DNA of 33,463 nucleotides from CAIWXH01 sp964555675 (GCA_964555675.1 CAZKTU010000050.1:1-33463), one strand, 5' to 3'. Positions 15,797 through 24,118 are shown, counted from the first letter of the stretch. Notes: generated by a model not told the origin, from the sequence alone. Numbers and translations are program-made.

Positions 15797-16747
15797 ATGC
15801 CCTACCACTACAGGCTCTATGGCCTGCGGCTGTGCGCCGACAGAGCGCTGCCGCCGCTCCCGGCCGTCGCCCCCGAGCCGGCCGACGTGGTGCTCAGGCT
15901 GGAGCGGGAGCTGTGGCCGGCGCCCGCAGCCGAGCCACACTATGCCCTCGGTCCCTTCACGTCCTGGCGCGCCGCGGGCGAGGCCGAGCTGCGCTACAGT
16001 CTCAGCGCGGGCGAGCTAGCCTTTCGCATCAGCGAGGCGGGCGCGCGCATCGAACTGGCCTGGGGCGAGGGGCTGAACCCGGCGGATGCTGTGCCGTTCC
16101 TGGTCGGGCCGGGGCTCGGGATGGCCCTGCGCCTGCGCGGCGTGATCTGCCTGCACGCGGCCACGGCCCTCTCACCCGCCGGGGCCGTGGCGATCATGGG
16201 CGAATCGGGGGCGGGTAAATCGACGACGGTCTCGGCCCTGCTGCAGGCGGGCTGGCCCTTGCTCTGCGACGATATCGCCGCCGTCGACGCCGAAGCCGGC
16301 CGCTTCAGCGTGCGCCCGGGCTACCCGGCCCTGCGCGTGGCCGCGGCCAACACAGCGCCCCTGGCGGCCCTGGCGGCGGGCATCTACCCGCTGTGGAGCG
16401 ACCCCGAGGCCGACGAGGGCCGGCGCTACGTCGATCTGGAGGGCACAAAAGCCTTTATGCCCACGCCGGCGCCGCTCGCCGCGATCTTCCTGCTCGGCCC
16501 GCGCGTGCCCGGCGCACCACAAGCCCAGATCGAACGCCTCGCGCCCCGCGAGGCGGTGCCCGCCCTGATGGAGAACCTCTACACACAGCGCAGCCTGTTG
16601 CCCGACGAGCGAGCGGCCAGCTTCGCCTTCTGCGCGCGACTGGCGGCGGGCGTGCCGGTGAGCCGGGTCAGGGCGCCCGACGAGCTCGCGCTGCTGCCCG
16701 CGCTGGTGGCCGACCTGGCAGAGGATGTGCGGAGGAGCGCCTTGTGA
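15797..16747 (+). CDS. lasso-associated HPr-kinase-like tailoring kinase
   Basis: 316 residues. Residues about 110-180 carry the HPr kinase C-terminal-domain features: LRLRGVICLHAATALSPAG with the catalytic-type His120, Walker A GESGAGKST (135-143) and LLCDDIAAVD (Asp158-Asp159). In paeninodin- and pseudomycoidin-type lasso loci, such kinases phosphorylate a Ser near the C-terminus of the core. All three cores here have tail serines, consistent with that role. The start at ATG 15797 has no strong ribosome site. Its stop overlaps the nucleotidyltransferase GTG by 4 bases (GTGA), so the two are coupled. Confidence 0.85.
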   Translation: MPYHYRLYGLRLCADRALPPLPAVAPEPADVVLRLERELWPAPAAEPHYALGPFTSWRAAGEAELRYSLSAGELAFRISEAGARIELAWGEGLNPADAVPFLVGPGLGMALRLRGVICLHAATALSPAGAVAIMGESGAGKSTTVSALLQAGWPLLCDDIAAVDAEAGRFSVRPGYPALRVAAANTAPLAALAAGIYPLWSDPEADEGRRYVDLEGTKAFMPTPAPLAAIFLLGPRVPGAPQAQIERLAPREAVPALMENLYTQRSLLPDERAASFAFCARLAAGVPVSRVRAPDELALLPALVADLAEDVRRSAL

Positions 16748-17982
16748 GTACGCCCGAACACGCCGAGCTGCTGTTCGACCTGCTGCGCTGGGACGAGCCG
16801 CGAACGAGCCGCGCGGGGCTCGCGGGGCTGACGCCCGAGGTCTGGGACGGGCTGGCCGAGCTGGCCGCGACCCAGCAGGTGGCGCCGCTGCTCTACCACA
16901 AGCTCGGGGCGCGGGGCATGCTAGAGTTGGCGCCAGCGCCGACGGCTGAGCGGCTGGCGGCGAGCTACCAGGCGAACGCCCTGCGCACGATGCAGATCTA
17001 CCGGCAGCTGGCGGAGATCGCAGGCATCGCGGCGGAGCGCGCCATCCCCCTGGTTGCGCTCAAAGGCGTGGCCCTGGCCGGGCCGGTCTATGGCAACATC
17101 GCCCTGCGACCCATGGGCGACATCGATCTGCTCGCCCCCGCGGGCCAGGCCGAGGAGCTGTACGCGGCCCTGCTGGAGGCCGGCTACAAGCCGATCGACG
17201 CCGCAGGGCTCGGCGCACACCTGCCCCAGCATTTGCCGACCCTCGGGCGTGCGGGCTCGGTCTGCCCGGTCGAGCTCCACTGGCGCCTGGGCACCGCCGA
17301 GGATCATTATCACATCCCGCTCGACGAGATCTGGGCGAGCCCTGGGCCGCTCGAGCTGCCCGGCTGCCGCCTGCTGGGATTAGGGGCAGAGGAGCTGTTG
17401 CTCTATCTGTGCATCCACGCCACCTACCACCACGAGCTGATCGGGGTGGGCGCGCGGCCGCTCTGCGACCTCGCCCAGCTGCTCAGCGTACGGGGGGCCG
17501 AGCTCGACTGGGCGAGCCTGAGTGAGCGAGCGGGGCGCTGGCGCTGCGAGCGCGGCGTCGCCCTGGCCCTGCGCCTCGCCCACGAGCTGGTGGGCGCGCC
17601 GGTGCCGCCGGCGGCCCTCGAGCAGTGTGGGGCGGCCGAGCTGCCCGCGCCGCTGCTCGCGGCGAGTCGGGTCCAGCTCTTCAGCGCCTACGCCGAGAGC
17701 GCGGCGATGCCGGCGGCCCTGGCCGACCTGGCGGCGAGCGAGGGGCCCGTGGCGCGGGCGGGGGCCCTGTGGCGACGCATCTTCGTGAGCCGCGAGGCTC
17801 TGGGCAGGCAGTTCGGGGTGAGCCCGCGCGACCCGCGCATCTGGGGCTACTACCCGCTGCGCCTGGCAGCGCTGCTGCGCCGCCACTCGGGGGCCGCGGC
17901 GGCCCTTCTGAGGGGCGACGAAGAGGCGGGGCGCCGCGCCGAGCGGCGGCTGACCATTGGCGGGTGGCTGGCGGGGCAGTAG
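16744..17982 (+). CDS. lasso-associated nucleotidyltransferase family protein (NTP_transf_5 type)
   Basis: 412 residues with a GTG start overlapping the kinase stop. LVALKGVALAGPVYGNIALRPMGDIDLL contains Lys107 and the G-D-I-D metal-binding motif (Asp126, Asp128) of the NTP_transf_5 (PF14907) family; LHATYHHELIG-like helices follow. Such proteins recur beside lasso HPr-like kinases and are thought to act on the phosphorylated product, but their chemistry is still poorly defined. It closes the putative RiPP locus; the next gene, 84 bp on, has its own -10 (TATACT, 18030-18035). Frame and overlap make the start well supported. Confidence 0.82.
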   Translation: MSTPEHAELLFDLLRWDEPRTSRAGLAGLTPEVWDGLAELAATQQVAPLLYHKLGARGMLELAPAPTAERLAASYQANALRTMQIYRQLAEIAGIAAERAIPLVALKGVALAGPVYGNIALRPMGDIDLLAPAGQAEELYAALLEAGYKPIDAAGLGAHLPQHLPTLGRAGSVCPVELHWRLGTAEDHYHIPLDEIWASPGPLELPGCRLLGLGAEELLLYLCIHATYHHELIGVGARPLCDLAQLLSVRGAELDWASLSERAGRWRCERGVALALRLAHELVGAPVPPAALEQCGAAELPAPLLAASRVQLFSAYAESAAMPAALADLAASEGPVARAGALWRRIFVSREALGRQFGVSPRDPRIWGYYPLRLAALLRRHSGAAAALLRGDEEAGRRAERRLTIGGWLAGQ

Positions 17983-18066
17983 GGGGCGATCTCGTCCTCC
18001 CGGCGGTGTCGTCGAGCTACGACATGGTCTATACTCCTGTGGACCAAAAAAGCGAAGGAAAGCCCC

Positions 18067-18642
18067 ATGGAAATGCAAGAGGGCCTGGCGGTCTTGCGCT
18101 TTTTGCGCGAGGCCGAGCGCCTGAAGAATGTCTACCGGACTTCGTGGACCTCGGGCGGGCAGCCCGAGAGCGTCGCCGCGCATACCTGGCGCCTCAGCCT
18201 GATGGCCCTGGTCTTCGAGCAGAGCTTCCCCGAGGTGAATATCGGCAGGCTGCTGAAGATCTGCATCGTCCACGATCTGGGCGAGGCGATCGGGGGCGAC
18301 ATCCCCGCGATCCATCAGCAGAGCGGCGCCCCGAAGGCGGCCCAGGAGCGTATGGACCTGCTGACCCTGCTCGAGCCGCTTCCGGCGGCGATCAGGGAGG
18401 AGATCGTCGCCCTCTGGGACGAGTACGAGGCCGCGGCCTCGCCCGAGGCGCAGGTCGCCAAGGCCCTCGACAAGCTCGAGACGATTATGCAGCACAACCA
18501 GGGCGCTAACCCGCCCGACTTCGACTACGCCTTCAACCTCGAGTACGGCAAGCGCTTCACCGAGGCCGTGCCGCTGCTCGCGGCGCTGCGTGGCGTGCTC
18601 GACGCCGAGACGAGGCAAAAGGCGGAGGGGCGCGAGGCCTGA
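18067..18642 (+). CDS. HD-domain phosphohydrolase (YfbR/5'-deoxynucleotidase-like)
   Basis: 191 residues. The HD-domain metal ligands are visible: His39 (VAAHTW), His69-Asp70 (IVHDLGEA) and Asp135 (AKALDKLE). The motif EGLAVLRFLREAERLKNVYRTSW and the family length match HD proteins related to YfbR-type 5'-deoxynucleotidases and HDDC2. Such enzymes dephosphorylate deoxynucleoside monophosphates or related small phosphates. GAAGG at 18053-18057 lies 9 bp before the ATG, and a TATACT -10 is found about 31 bp upstream. It is probably separate from the lasso locus. Confidence 0.85.
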   Translation: MEMQEGLAVLRFLREAERLKNVYRTSWTSGGQPESVAAHTWRLSLMALVFEQSFPEVNIGRLLKICIVHDLGEAIGGDIPAIHQQSGAPKAAQERMDLLTLLEPLPAAIREEIVALWDEYEAAASPEAQVAKALDKLETIMQHNQGANPPDFDYAFNLEYGKRFTEAVPLLAALRGVLDAETRQKAEGREA

Positions 18643-18678
18643 GCGTAGCAGCGCGCACCCGCAGGAGAAGACAAGCTT

Positions 18679-19347
18679 ATGGCACGCAAACGAGCGGCGC
18701 CCGTCGGAGCCGTGCAGCCGCCGCAACTCCCCGACGCCCTGAGCCCCGCACCCGAGCCGGTGACGCTGGACGAGCAGGCGAACTTCAGCGGGCTCACCCT
18801 GCTGGACGCCGACTTCTCAGGGGCGAACGCGAGCGACATCCTGATCGAGCAATGCCTGTTGCGGCGGGTGCGCTTCACCCAGGCCGAGCTGAGGCTGGCC
18901 CAGTTCGGCGATGTGCAGCTCGACACATGCGACCTGGCCGGCGCGACCCTGACCAAAGCCCACCTACGCCGGGTCGCCCTGGTCGGCTGCCGCCTGCTGG
19001 GCGCGGCCTTGCTCGACGCCAGCCTCGACGACGTGCTGATCCAGCGCTGTAACGCCGAAACCCTGCGCTGCTGGAACGGGGCATTACGCGCGGTGCGCTT
19101 CGAGCGCTGCAGCCTGCGCGGCGCCTCATTCACCGGCTCGAACCTGGCGGGGGTGGTCTTCCGCGATTGCGACCTGAGCGGCGCCGACCTGCGCGATACG
19201 ACTCTGCGCGGCGCCGACCTGCGCGGCTCGACCCTGGCCGGGCTGCAGGTGGGCCTGCGCGAGCTCCAGGGCGCGATCGTCTCGCCGGCCCAGGCGGTCG
19301 AGCTGGCCCAGCTGCTGGGGCTGGCCGTCACCCCCGAAGAAAGTTAA
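18679..19347 (+). CDS. pentapeptide-repeat protein
   Basis: 222 residues. From about residue 40 to 190 the sequence has A(D/N)LxX-type five-residue repeats, such as LTLLDADFSGANASD, RGASFTGSNLAGVVFRDCDLSGADLRD and RGADLRGSTLAGLQ, which fold as a right-handed quadrilateral beta-helix. Such proteins can mimic DNA (MfpA/Qnr) or act as scaffolds; length and lack of a membrane segment allow either. The final 30 residues (GAIVSPAQAVELAQLLGLAV) form the usual C-terminal cap, seen in YjbI-like members. AGGAG lies 10-12 bp before the ATG. It ends 15 bp from a convergent GNAT gene. Confidence 0.9.
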   Translation: MARKRAAPVGAVQPPQLPDALSPAPEPVTLDEQANFSGLTLLDADFSGANASDILIEQCLLRRVRFTQAELRLAQFGDVQLDTCDLAGATLTKAHLRRVALVGCRLLGAALLDASLDDVLIQRCNAETLRCWNGALRAVRFERCSLRGASFTGSNLAGVVFRDCDLSGADLRDTTLRGADLRGSTLAGLQVGLRELQGAIVSPAQAVELAQLLGLAVTPEES

Positions 19348-19362
19348 GGTAGGAGTGTCAAA

Positions 19363-20091
19363 CTAAGCCCGCAGGCGAATCGCCAGGGTCTCGGCGTAGG
19401 GCACGAAGCCGAGGGAGGCCCCGAGGCGGAGCGAGGGCGTATTGGCGACCAGGGTGCGGTACTGGGCGATCATCCCACGGGCGAGCACCATCTCGGCGAG
19501 CAGGCTGACCGCCTCGGCGCCGTAGCCCTGGGCGCGGTGGGCCGGGTGGGTGACCACGGCGATATGGGCGAGCTGCTCGCCCCAGGGCTCGTAGCCGGCC
19601 AGGGCGACGAGCTGCCCGCGCACGAAGCGCCCGACCAGGGGCAAGAGCGCGAACTCGCTGCCGCCGTGGGCCCACTCCTCGGGCGGACAGGCCGCCGCCA
19701 GGTGGTCGTGGGCCGCCTCGTCGGCGGCGGTGAGCAGGCGCGTGCCGGCAGTGGGCAAGGGGCGCAGGGTTGCCGCGTCGGCGTAAGCCAGGGCGGCCGG
19801 GCCGACCAGGCGGGCGGCCCTGGCCCCGATGCGGCGGGCGAGGGCCTGCGGGTCGAGGGTCGCCGCCGGGTCGAGGTCGGCGAGGCGAGCGCGCCAGTGA
19901 TCCAGGCTGTCGGGTGGGGCCGAGACGAGGGTGGTCGCGCCGCGGTGCAGACAATAGAGACCCTGGTACTCCTCCAGTTCGGCGTGGGGGAGCACGTAGA
20001 GACCAGGGCGCGCCAGATCGCCGACGCGGCAGCCGAAGAAGCCCGCCCAGTAGCGGTCGATCGCGGCGAGGGTCAGCGGCTGAAGCGGCAT
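19363..20091 (-). CDS. GNAT-family acetyltransferase with N-terminal extension
   Basis: 242 residues. The C-terminal half is a FR47-like/GNAT domain: LAHIAVVTHPAHRAQGYGAEAVSLLAEMVLARGMIAQYRTLVANTPSLRLGASLGFVPYAETLAIRL, with the acetyl-CoA-binding AQGYGAE motif. The N-terminal 120 residues are typical of the GNAT subgroup with a degenerate first domain (GLYVLPHAELEEYQGLYCLHRG). AAGGA lies 7 bp before the ATG at 20091, which supports that start over longer frames. The substrate is unknown. It is divergent from the MBL-hydrolase gene; the 127-bp gap holds a TATAGT (+) overlapping a TACAAT (-) at 20144-20153, probably shared divergent -10 boxes. Confidence 0.85.
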   Translation of the reverse strand: MPLQPLTLAAIDRYWAGFFGCRVGDLARPGLYVLPHAELEEYQGLYCLHRGATTLVSAPPDSLDHWRARLADLDPAATLDPQALARRIGARAARLVGPAALAYADAATLRPLPTAGTRLLTAADEAAHDHLAAACPPEEWAHGGSEFALLPLVGRFVRGQLVALAGYEPWGEQLAHIAVVTHPAHRAQGYGAEAVSLLAEMVLARGMIAQYRTLVANTPSLRLGASLGFVPYAETLAIRLRA

Positions 20092-20218
20092 AGACTGTCC
20101 TTGCAGCGGGCGCGGACACAGCCGCGCCCAGGGCGACGCCAGTATTGTATAGTATCGGCAGCCGGCGGTGACGGACAGCAGAATGCCCAGATCCTCGGCG
20201 AGCGACAAGGAGCGCCCC

Positions 20219-21061
20219 ATGGAGACACCCACGCGCTTCCCCCTCGGCGCCGCGACCATCTCGTTGCTGAATATGGGGCTGCTGAAGGTGCGCCTGGCCG
20301 AGTGGCTGAGCCTGGACGAGGCCGACTGGCCGTCGGCCTACATGCAGTACCTCGAGGCGCCGATCCTCGTGCCCGTGCAGTGCGTCCACATCGCCCTGCC
20401 CGGCCGCTCGATCCTCGTCGACGCCTGCCACCCCGAGCTGCTCGCCCAGGCGGGCGAAGAGCTCGGCGAGGGCCCGCCGGCGCCGGGGCTGCTCGCGCAG
20501 CTCGCCGCCGTGGGCGTCGAGCCGGAGCAGGTGGACAGCGTGGTGATCACCCACCCGCACTTCGACCACTACTGCGGCATCGTCGCCGCCGGCGCCGCCC
20601 CCGCGGACGAGCGCCTGACCTTCCCGCGGGCGCGCCACCTGCTCGGCCAGGCCGACTGGGAGGCAATGCAGGAGGCCTTGCGGAGCCCGGCCTCGCCGGT
20701 CAGCCGGGCCTTCGGGCTGGCAGAGCGACTGGGCATGCTCGAGCTGGTGGCCGGCGCGCGCGACCTGGGCGACGGGGTCAGCATCGTGCCGGCCCCGGGC
20801 GAGACGCCGGGGCACCAGGCGGTGCGGGTCAGCTCCGAGGGCCAGAGCCTCTACATCCTGGGCGACCTGTACCACCACAGCGTCGAAGTCGAGCAGCAGG
20901 ACTGGGGTGTCCACTGGGCGGACGCCGAAGCGACGGCCCAGAGCCGCCGCAGCCTCGTCAAGGCCGCCCTGGACGAGCGCGCGCTGTTGATCGCGACCCA
21001 CATTGGCGGGCTGGGGCGACTGCGGCGCACCAGCAGCGGGCTGAGCTGGGCCGAAGTTTAA
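20219..21061 (+). CDS. MBL-fold metallo-hydrolase
   Basis: 280 residues. Active-site motif HPHFDHYCG (His112, His114, Asp116, His117) with VHIALPGRSILVDAC before it and ETPGHQAV and GDLYHH later for the remaining ligands, as in quorum-quenching lactonase-like and glyoxalase-II-like enzymes. AAGGAG 7 bp before the ATG fixes the start. It likely binds two Zn ions and hydrolyses a small ester, lactone or thioester; specificity is not readable. The gene is followed by a strong hairpin (21067-21099). Confidence 0.88.
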   Translation: METPTRFPLGAATISLLNMGLLKVRLAEWLSLDEADWPSAYMQYLEAPILVPVQCVHIALPGRSILVDACHPELLAQAGEELGEGPPAPGLLAQLAAVGVEPEQVDSVVITHPHFDHYCGIVAAGAAPADERLTFPRARHLLGQADWEAMQEALRSPASPVSRAFGLAERLGMLELVAGARDLGDGVSIVPAPGETPGHQAVRVSSEGQSLYILGDLYHHSVEVEQQDWGVHWADAEATAQSRRSLVKAALDERALLIATHIGGLGRLRRTSSGLSWAEV

Positions 21062-21066
21062 GGTAT

Positions 21067-21099
21067 GTTTCAGGCGAACTTGATAGTTCGCCTCGAAAC
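21067..21099 (+). terminator. long hairpin after the MBL-hydrolase gene
   Basis: GTTTCAGGCGAACT (21067-21080) pairs with AGTTCGCCT-C-GAAAC (21085-21099), a 14-bp stem with one bulged base and a TGAT loop, six bases after the stop codon. There is no T run, so it may be a factor-dependent terminator or an mRNA-stabilising 3' end. Confidence 0.6.
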
Positions 21100-21117
21100 T
21101 GGGCCGGGAGAGTGGCC

Positions 21118-21140
21118 GTGGAGGGGCCAGGCCCCTCCAC
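21118..21140. repeat. 23-bp perfect palindrome (dispersed element copy 2)
   Basis: GTGGAGGGGCC, A, GGCCCCTCCAC: same architecture as 15692-15714, with 19 identical central bases. Located 33 bp before the YjbR-family gene. Confidence 0.8.
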
Positions 21141-21172
21141 ACCTCCCCGACGAACAGCTAAGCGAGGAGTTT

Positions 21173-21559
21173 ATGGACGAGCTTGAGCCAGTGCGCGCCG
21201 CCCTGTTGGCGAAACCGGGGGCGGAGGAGAGCTTCCCCTTCGATCTCGAGACCATGGTGGCCAAGGTCGGGGGCAAGATGTTCGCCCTGCTGTCGGTCAA
21301 CGCCGTGCCACTGCAGCTCTCGCTGAAGGTCGACCCCGACTACGGCGAGGCGTTGCGCGCGGCCTATCCGGCGATCCGGCCCGGCTACCATCTCAACAAA
21401 CGGCACTGGGTCACGCTCACCCTCGACGGGGAGCTCGAGCCGGCCCTGGTCCAGGGCCTGATCGACGAATCGTACGGGCTGGTGGTGCGCAGCCTGACCA
21501 GGGCCGCCCGGGCGCAGCTGCCCGGCGCAGGCGAGGCCGACACAGCGAAAGGAGCTTAG
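21173..21559 (+). CDS. MmcQ/YjbR family DNA-binding-like protein
   Basis: 128 residues of one MmcQ/YjbR domain: ESFPFDLETMVAKVGGKMFALL, LSLKVDPDYGEALRAAYPAIRPGYHLNKRHWVTLTLDG and LIDESYGLVVRSLTR are family signatures. The fold resembles CyaY-like double-wing domains; physiological role is unknown. GAGGAG 6 bp before ATG 21173 makes this start better than the longer frame, which runs through two hairpins. The stop TAG shares one base with the GTG of the next gene. Confidence 0.88.
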   Translation: MDELEPVRAALLAKPGAEESFPFDLETMVAKVGGKMFALLSVNAVPLQLSLKVDPDYGEALRAAYPAIRPGYHLNKRHWVTLTLDGELEPALVQGLIDESYGLVVRSLTRAARAQLPGAGEADTAKGA

Positions 21560-21561
21560 TG

Positions 21562-21951
21562 ATGCAGTACGGCTATACGATTATCTATGTCAGCGATGTC
21601 GCCGCGACCCTGGCCTTCTACGAGCGGGCCTTCGGCCTGAGCCGCCGTTTCATGGCCGACGGCGGCGACTATGGCGAGCTCGACACGGGGGGGACGGTGC
21701 TGGCCTTCAGCCGGCACGACCTGGCGAGCACGCTCTTCCCCGGCGGCTACACGCCCATCGACGGGGGCCAGCCGCCAGCGGGGTTCGAGATCGGCCTGGT
21801 GAGCGACGATGTGGCGGGCGCCTTCGCGCGGGCCGTCGCGGCGGGCGCGACCGAGCTTCAGGCCCCGAAGCAGAAGCCCTGGGGCCAGACCGTCGGCTAT
21901 GTGCGCGACCCCAACGGCATCCTGATCGAGATCTGCAGCCCGATGGGGTAG
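21562..21951 (+). CDS. VOC-superfamily protein (glyoxalase-like)
   Basis: 129 residues (130 if the GTG at 21559 is used). YGYTIIYVSDVAATLAFYERAFGLSRRFMADGGDYGELDTGG opens the VOC fold, and the C-terminal half has VGYVRDPNGILIEICSP with the Glu metal ligand. AAAGGAG lies 7 bp before ATG 21562. It is translationally coupled to the YjbR gene. The substrate is unknown. Confidence 0.87.
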   Translation: MQYGYTIIYVSDVAATLAFYERAFGLSRRFMADGGDYGELDTGGTVLAFSRHDLASTLFPGGYTPIDGGQPPAGFEIGLVSDDVAGAFARAVAAGATELQAPKQKPWGQTVGYVRDPNGILIEICSPMG

Positions 21952-22014
21952 TACTGCCCGTTGTACGTTCGCAAGGAGTCGGGACCAGGGACGAAAGACC
22001 AAAGACCAAGCTTT

Positions 22015-22146
22015 ACCACGAAGACCACGAAGAACGCGAAGGCTTGAAGCCTGCCCGGCGCCAGAGCCGTGCGCCTGGGCCAAACGAGCGGCTCGCACGG
22101 ACTCGGTCTGGCGCTGCTTCTCTCCTCCCTTCGTGCCCTTCGTGGT
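22015..22146. repeat. inverted pair of CACGAAG-type dispersed repeats
   Basis: ACCACGAAGACCACGAAG (22015-22032) faces CCTTCGTGCCCTTCGTGGT (22128-22146) in opposite orientation, so the intervening ~95 bases could form a stem-loop. The right copy is identical over 19 bases to 2288-2306. No coding function is seen in 21952-22233. This looks like a dispersed non-coding element family of the genome. Confidence 0.65.
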
Positions 22147-22233
22147 CAATTTGACAGCGACCAGGGGCCGGGCTGCGCCCCTCGTGCGGCCAGTCATCTC
22201 TGGCGCTGGCAAGCGCAAGAACCGAGGTTTCGC

Positions 22234-22938
22234 CTAGCCCCCCTGCCGGCTGACAAGAGTATGGCGCTCGGCGGCGGGCACGAAGCGTGTCATATCGTCG
22301 AAGAAGCTCAGCTGCGGGGGCGGCAGGGCGAGGCTCGCGCCGACGCTGCGCAGGCGCGGCGCCCACCCGTCGCAGAGGGCGGTCAGGGCCGCCTCCTCGC
22401 CCGGGTCGAGCTCGAGCAGCCTGTAGGCCAGCGACATGTGGAAGCCGTAGCGGTCGTGGTCCGGGAAGCGCACGCCGGTGGCCTCGGCGACGGCGGACCT
22501 GTAGTCGCGCAGCGCCGCGGCCGTCCTCGCATCGCCGGGCTGCAGAGTCAGCATCAGATTGTCGCGGTGGTAGAGACCGTCGACGGCCATCGACAGGTCG
22601 GCGGGCGCGACGAGCGGAGGGACGCGCTCGAGGAAGAAAGCGTCGGTCGCGGGCAGGGGCGCGTCGAGGGCGAGCTGGGGGGACCAGCGCTCGGGCAGGC
22701 GCACCTGATCGCAGAGCAGCTCCATCACGGTCATGTGGAAGCTCGAGGGCGGGAGCATGACAAAGGCCCCCCCGAAGGGCTGGCGCGCGAGCTCGCGCTG
22801 GAACGAGGCCGCGGCCTGGCCGAGCTGGCCCTCGGGGTCGACGAGGCAGATGATCGTATTGCCGGCGAACAGGCGCGGCGCGCCGTCGGCGAAAAACTTC
22901 CGTCCGACCTCGCGAGTGTACCTGGGCGTAGTCGTCAT
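22234..22938 (-). CDS. DUF1868 protein, 2H phosphoesterase superfamily
   Basis: 234 residues. Two H-x-T/S motifs of the 2H phosphoesterase fold: SSFHMTV (His68, Thr70) and GFHMSLAY (His167, Ser169), about 100 residues apart as expected. FADGAPRLFAGNTIICLVDPEG at the N-terminus is typical of DUF1868. 2H enzymes hydrolyse 2',3'-cyclic phosphates or act as RNA ligases. GGAGA 6 bp before ATG at 22938 favours this start over GTG 22950. Single gene, 35 bp from the next minus-strand gene. Confidence 0.85.
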   Translation of the reverse strand: MTTTPRYTREVGRKFFADGAPRLFAGNTIICLVDPEGQLGQAAASFQRELARQPFGGAFVMLPPSSFHMTVMELLCDQVRLPERWSPQLALDAPLPATDAFFLERVPPLVAPADLSMAVDGLYHRDNLMLTLQPGDARTAAALRDYRSAVAEATGVRFPDHDRYGFHMSLAYRLLELDPGEEAALTALCDGWAPRLRSVGASLALPPPQLSFFDDMTRFVPAAERHTLVSRQGG

Positions 22939-22973
22939 CGGTTTCTCCACAGCGCCGAAGCTGGGGTCGGCGC

Positions 22974-23483
22974 CTACATCAGCAGAATACCGGCCAGGCC
23001 GGCGAGGCCGAGCAGCACGAGCACAGGGACGCGGCCGGTCGCGGCGAGGGCCATGCTGGCGCCGACGATGGCGAGCTTGCGCGGGTCGAGACCCTCGGCG
23101 AGCAGCAGCGAGAACATCACGACGAGCACATTCCCCGCCACGGCCAGGCTGAGCCCGCGGATGAAGCCGCTCATGGCGGGGTGGTGCTCGATCCGACCGT
23201 AGACCCGCTCGACGACAAGGCCGAGCAGAGGCGGCAGGCTAATCGCGACGGCGGCGAGCAGCGCGCCGCGCAGACCGTCGGTCAGGTAGCCAAGGGCGAT
23301 CACCCAGAGCCCATTGGGCCCTGGGCTCACCTGGCCGATCGCCAGGGCCTCGGCGAACTGCTTATCGCCGGCCCAGCCGCGGGTGAGCAGGTCGGCGTGG
23401 AGGCTGGGCAGGTTGCCGGCGCCGCCCGTCGAGAAGAGCGAAGCCTTGAGGAAGAGCCAGAAGTAGAGCAGCGGCTCGATCAT
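22974..23483 (-). CDS. chrA: chromate transporter, second half-size subunit (CHR family)
   Basis: 169 residues, one CHR domain: FWLFLKASLFSTGGAGNLPSL and GQVSPGPNGLWVIALGY are the family's conserved segments (F-x-x-G-G and Q-x-x-P-G-P). Five to six membrane segments are predicted by eye. ATG overlaps the stop of the upstream gene by 4 bases (ATGA), so the two half-size proteins are translated together, forming the usual SCHR pair. Exports chromate or transports a related anion; actual substrate unproven. The gene symbol is for the family. Confidence 0.85.
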   Translation of the reverse strand: MIEPLLYFWLFLKASLFSTGGAGNLPSLHADLLTRGWAGDKQFAEALAIGQVSPGPNGLWVIALGYLTDGLRGALLAAVAISLPPLLGLVVERVYGRIEHHPAMSGFIRGLSLAVAGNVLVVMFSLLLAEGLDPRKLAIVGASMALAATGRVPVLVLLGLAGLAGILLM

Positions 23484-24118
23484 GGGCGACCGCCGCGGGC
23501 GGCCCACCACCAGGTGACGAGGGCGCCGATCAGGCCGGCCCCGGCGAGGATGGCCGGCACGGGCAAGCGCAGGAGGGCCGTAGCGGCGATACTGCCGCCG
23601 AACAGCAGCAGGCTGAGCAGCAGGCTGGCATTGCCCTCGCGGCGGCTGGTCTGGAGCAGCGGGCGGGTCATGCCGAAGCTGAGCAGCAGGCCCAAGCCGA
23701 CGGTCGCGGGGATGACGCCCTCGAGGCCCGCCTGCACGAGGGCCACCTGCTGGAGGCTGCCATAGGCGGCCGTGATCACGATCGTGATCGCCACACTGGG
23801 GACCAGCAGACCCGCCAGGGCGACGAGGGCGCCGGCCAGCCCGGCCACGCGGTTGCCGAGCAGGATGGTCAGGCAGAGCAGGTTGATGCCGGGCACCGCG
23901 AAGCAGAGCGACCAGGTGCGGGTGAACTCCTCATCGCTGAGCCAACCGTAGCGCTCGACCGCCGCGCGGCGGATGAGGAAGAGGGTCGCCACGCCGCCGC
24001 CGAACGACTGGGCGCCGAGCGCGAGCCAGATCAGCAGCAGCTGCCACAGCGACGTCCGCGGCGAGGCCGCGGTCAGGGCCGGCGGTTCGGGCGGGCGGGC
24101 CGCGTCGGGGCTGGTCAC
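23480..24118 (-). CDS. chrA: chromate transporter, first half-size subunit (CHR family)
   Basis: 212 residues, one CHR domain: LIWLALGAQSFGGGVATLFLIRR and FTRTWSLCFAVPGINLLCLTILLG, the latter with V-P-G-I-N in place of the usual Q-x-x-P-G-P. An N-terminal polar segment of about 24 residues precedes five to six membrane helices. GTG start at 24118; alternative starts are possible since no clear ribosome site is seen. First gene of the two-gene operon; 177 bp of divergent promoter region separates it from the poly-Asp gene. Confidence 0.85.
   Translation of the reverse strand: MTSPDAARPPEPPALTAASPRTSLWQLLLIWLALGAQSFGGGVATLFLIRRAAVERYGWLSDEEFTRTWSLCFAVPGINLLCLTILLGNRVAGLAGALVALAGLLVPSVAITIVITAAYGSLQQVALVQAGLEGVIPATVGLGLLLSFGMTRPLLQTSRREGNASLLLSLLLFGGSIAATALLRLPVPAILAGAGLIGALVTWWWAARGGRP

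Noticed and set aside
19358..21142. Long antisense frames (594 aa here; 538 aa at 6893-8509; about 300 aa at 25436-26362 and 31625-32560)
   Set aside because: They are high-GC shadow frames opposite genes with clear domains; their translations have no recognisable motif.
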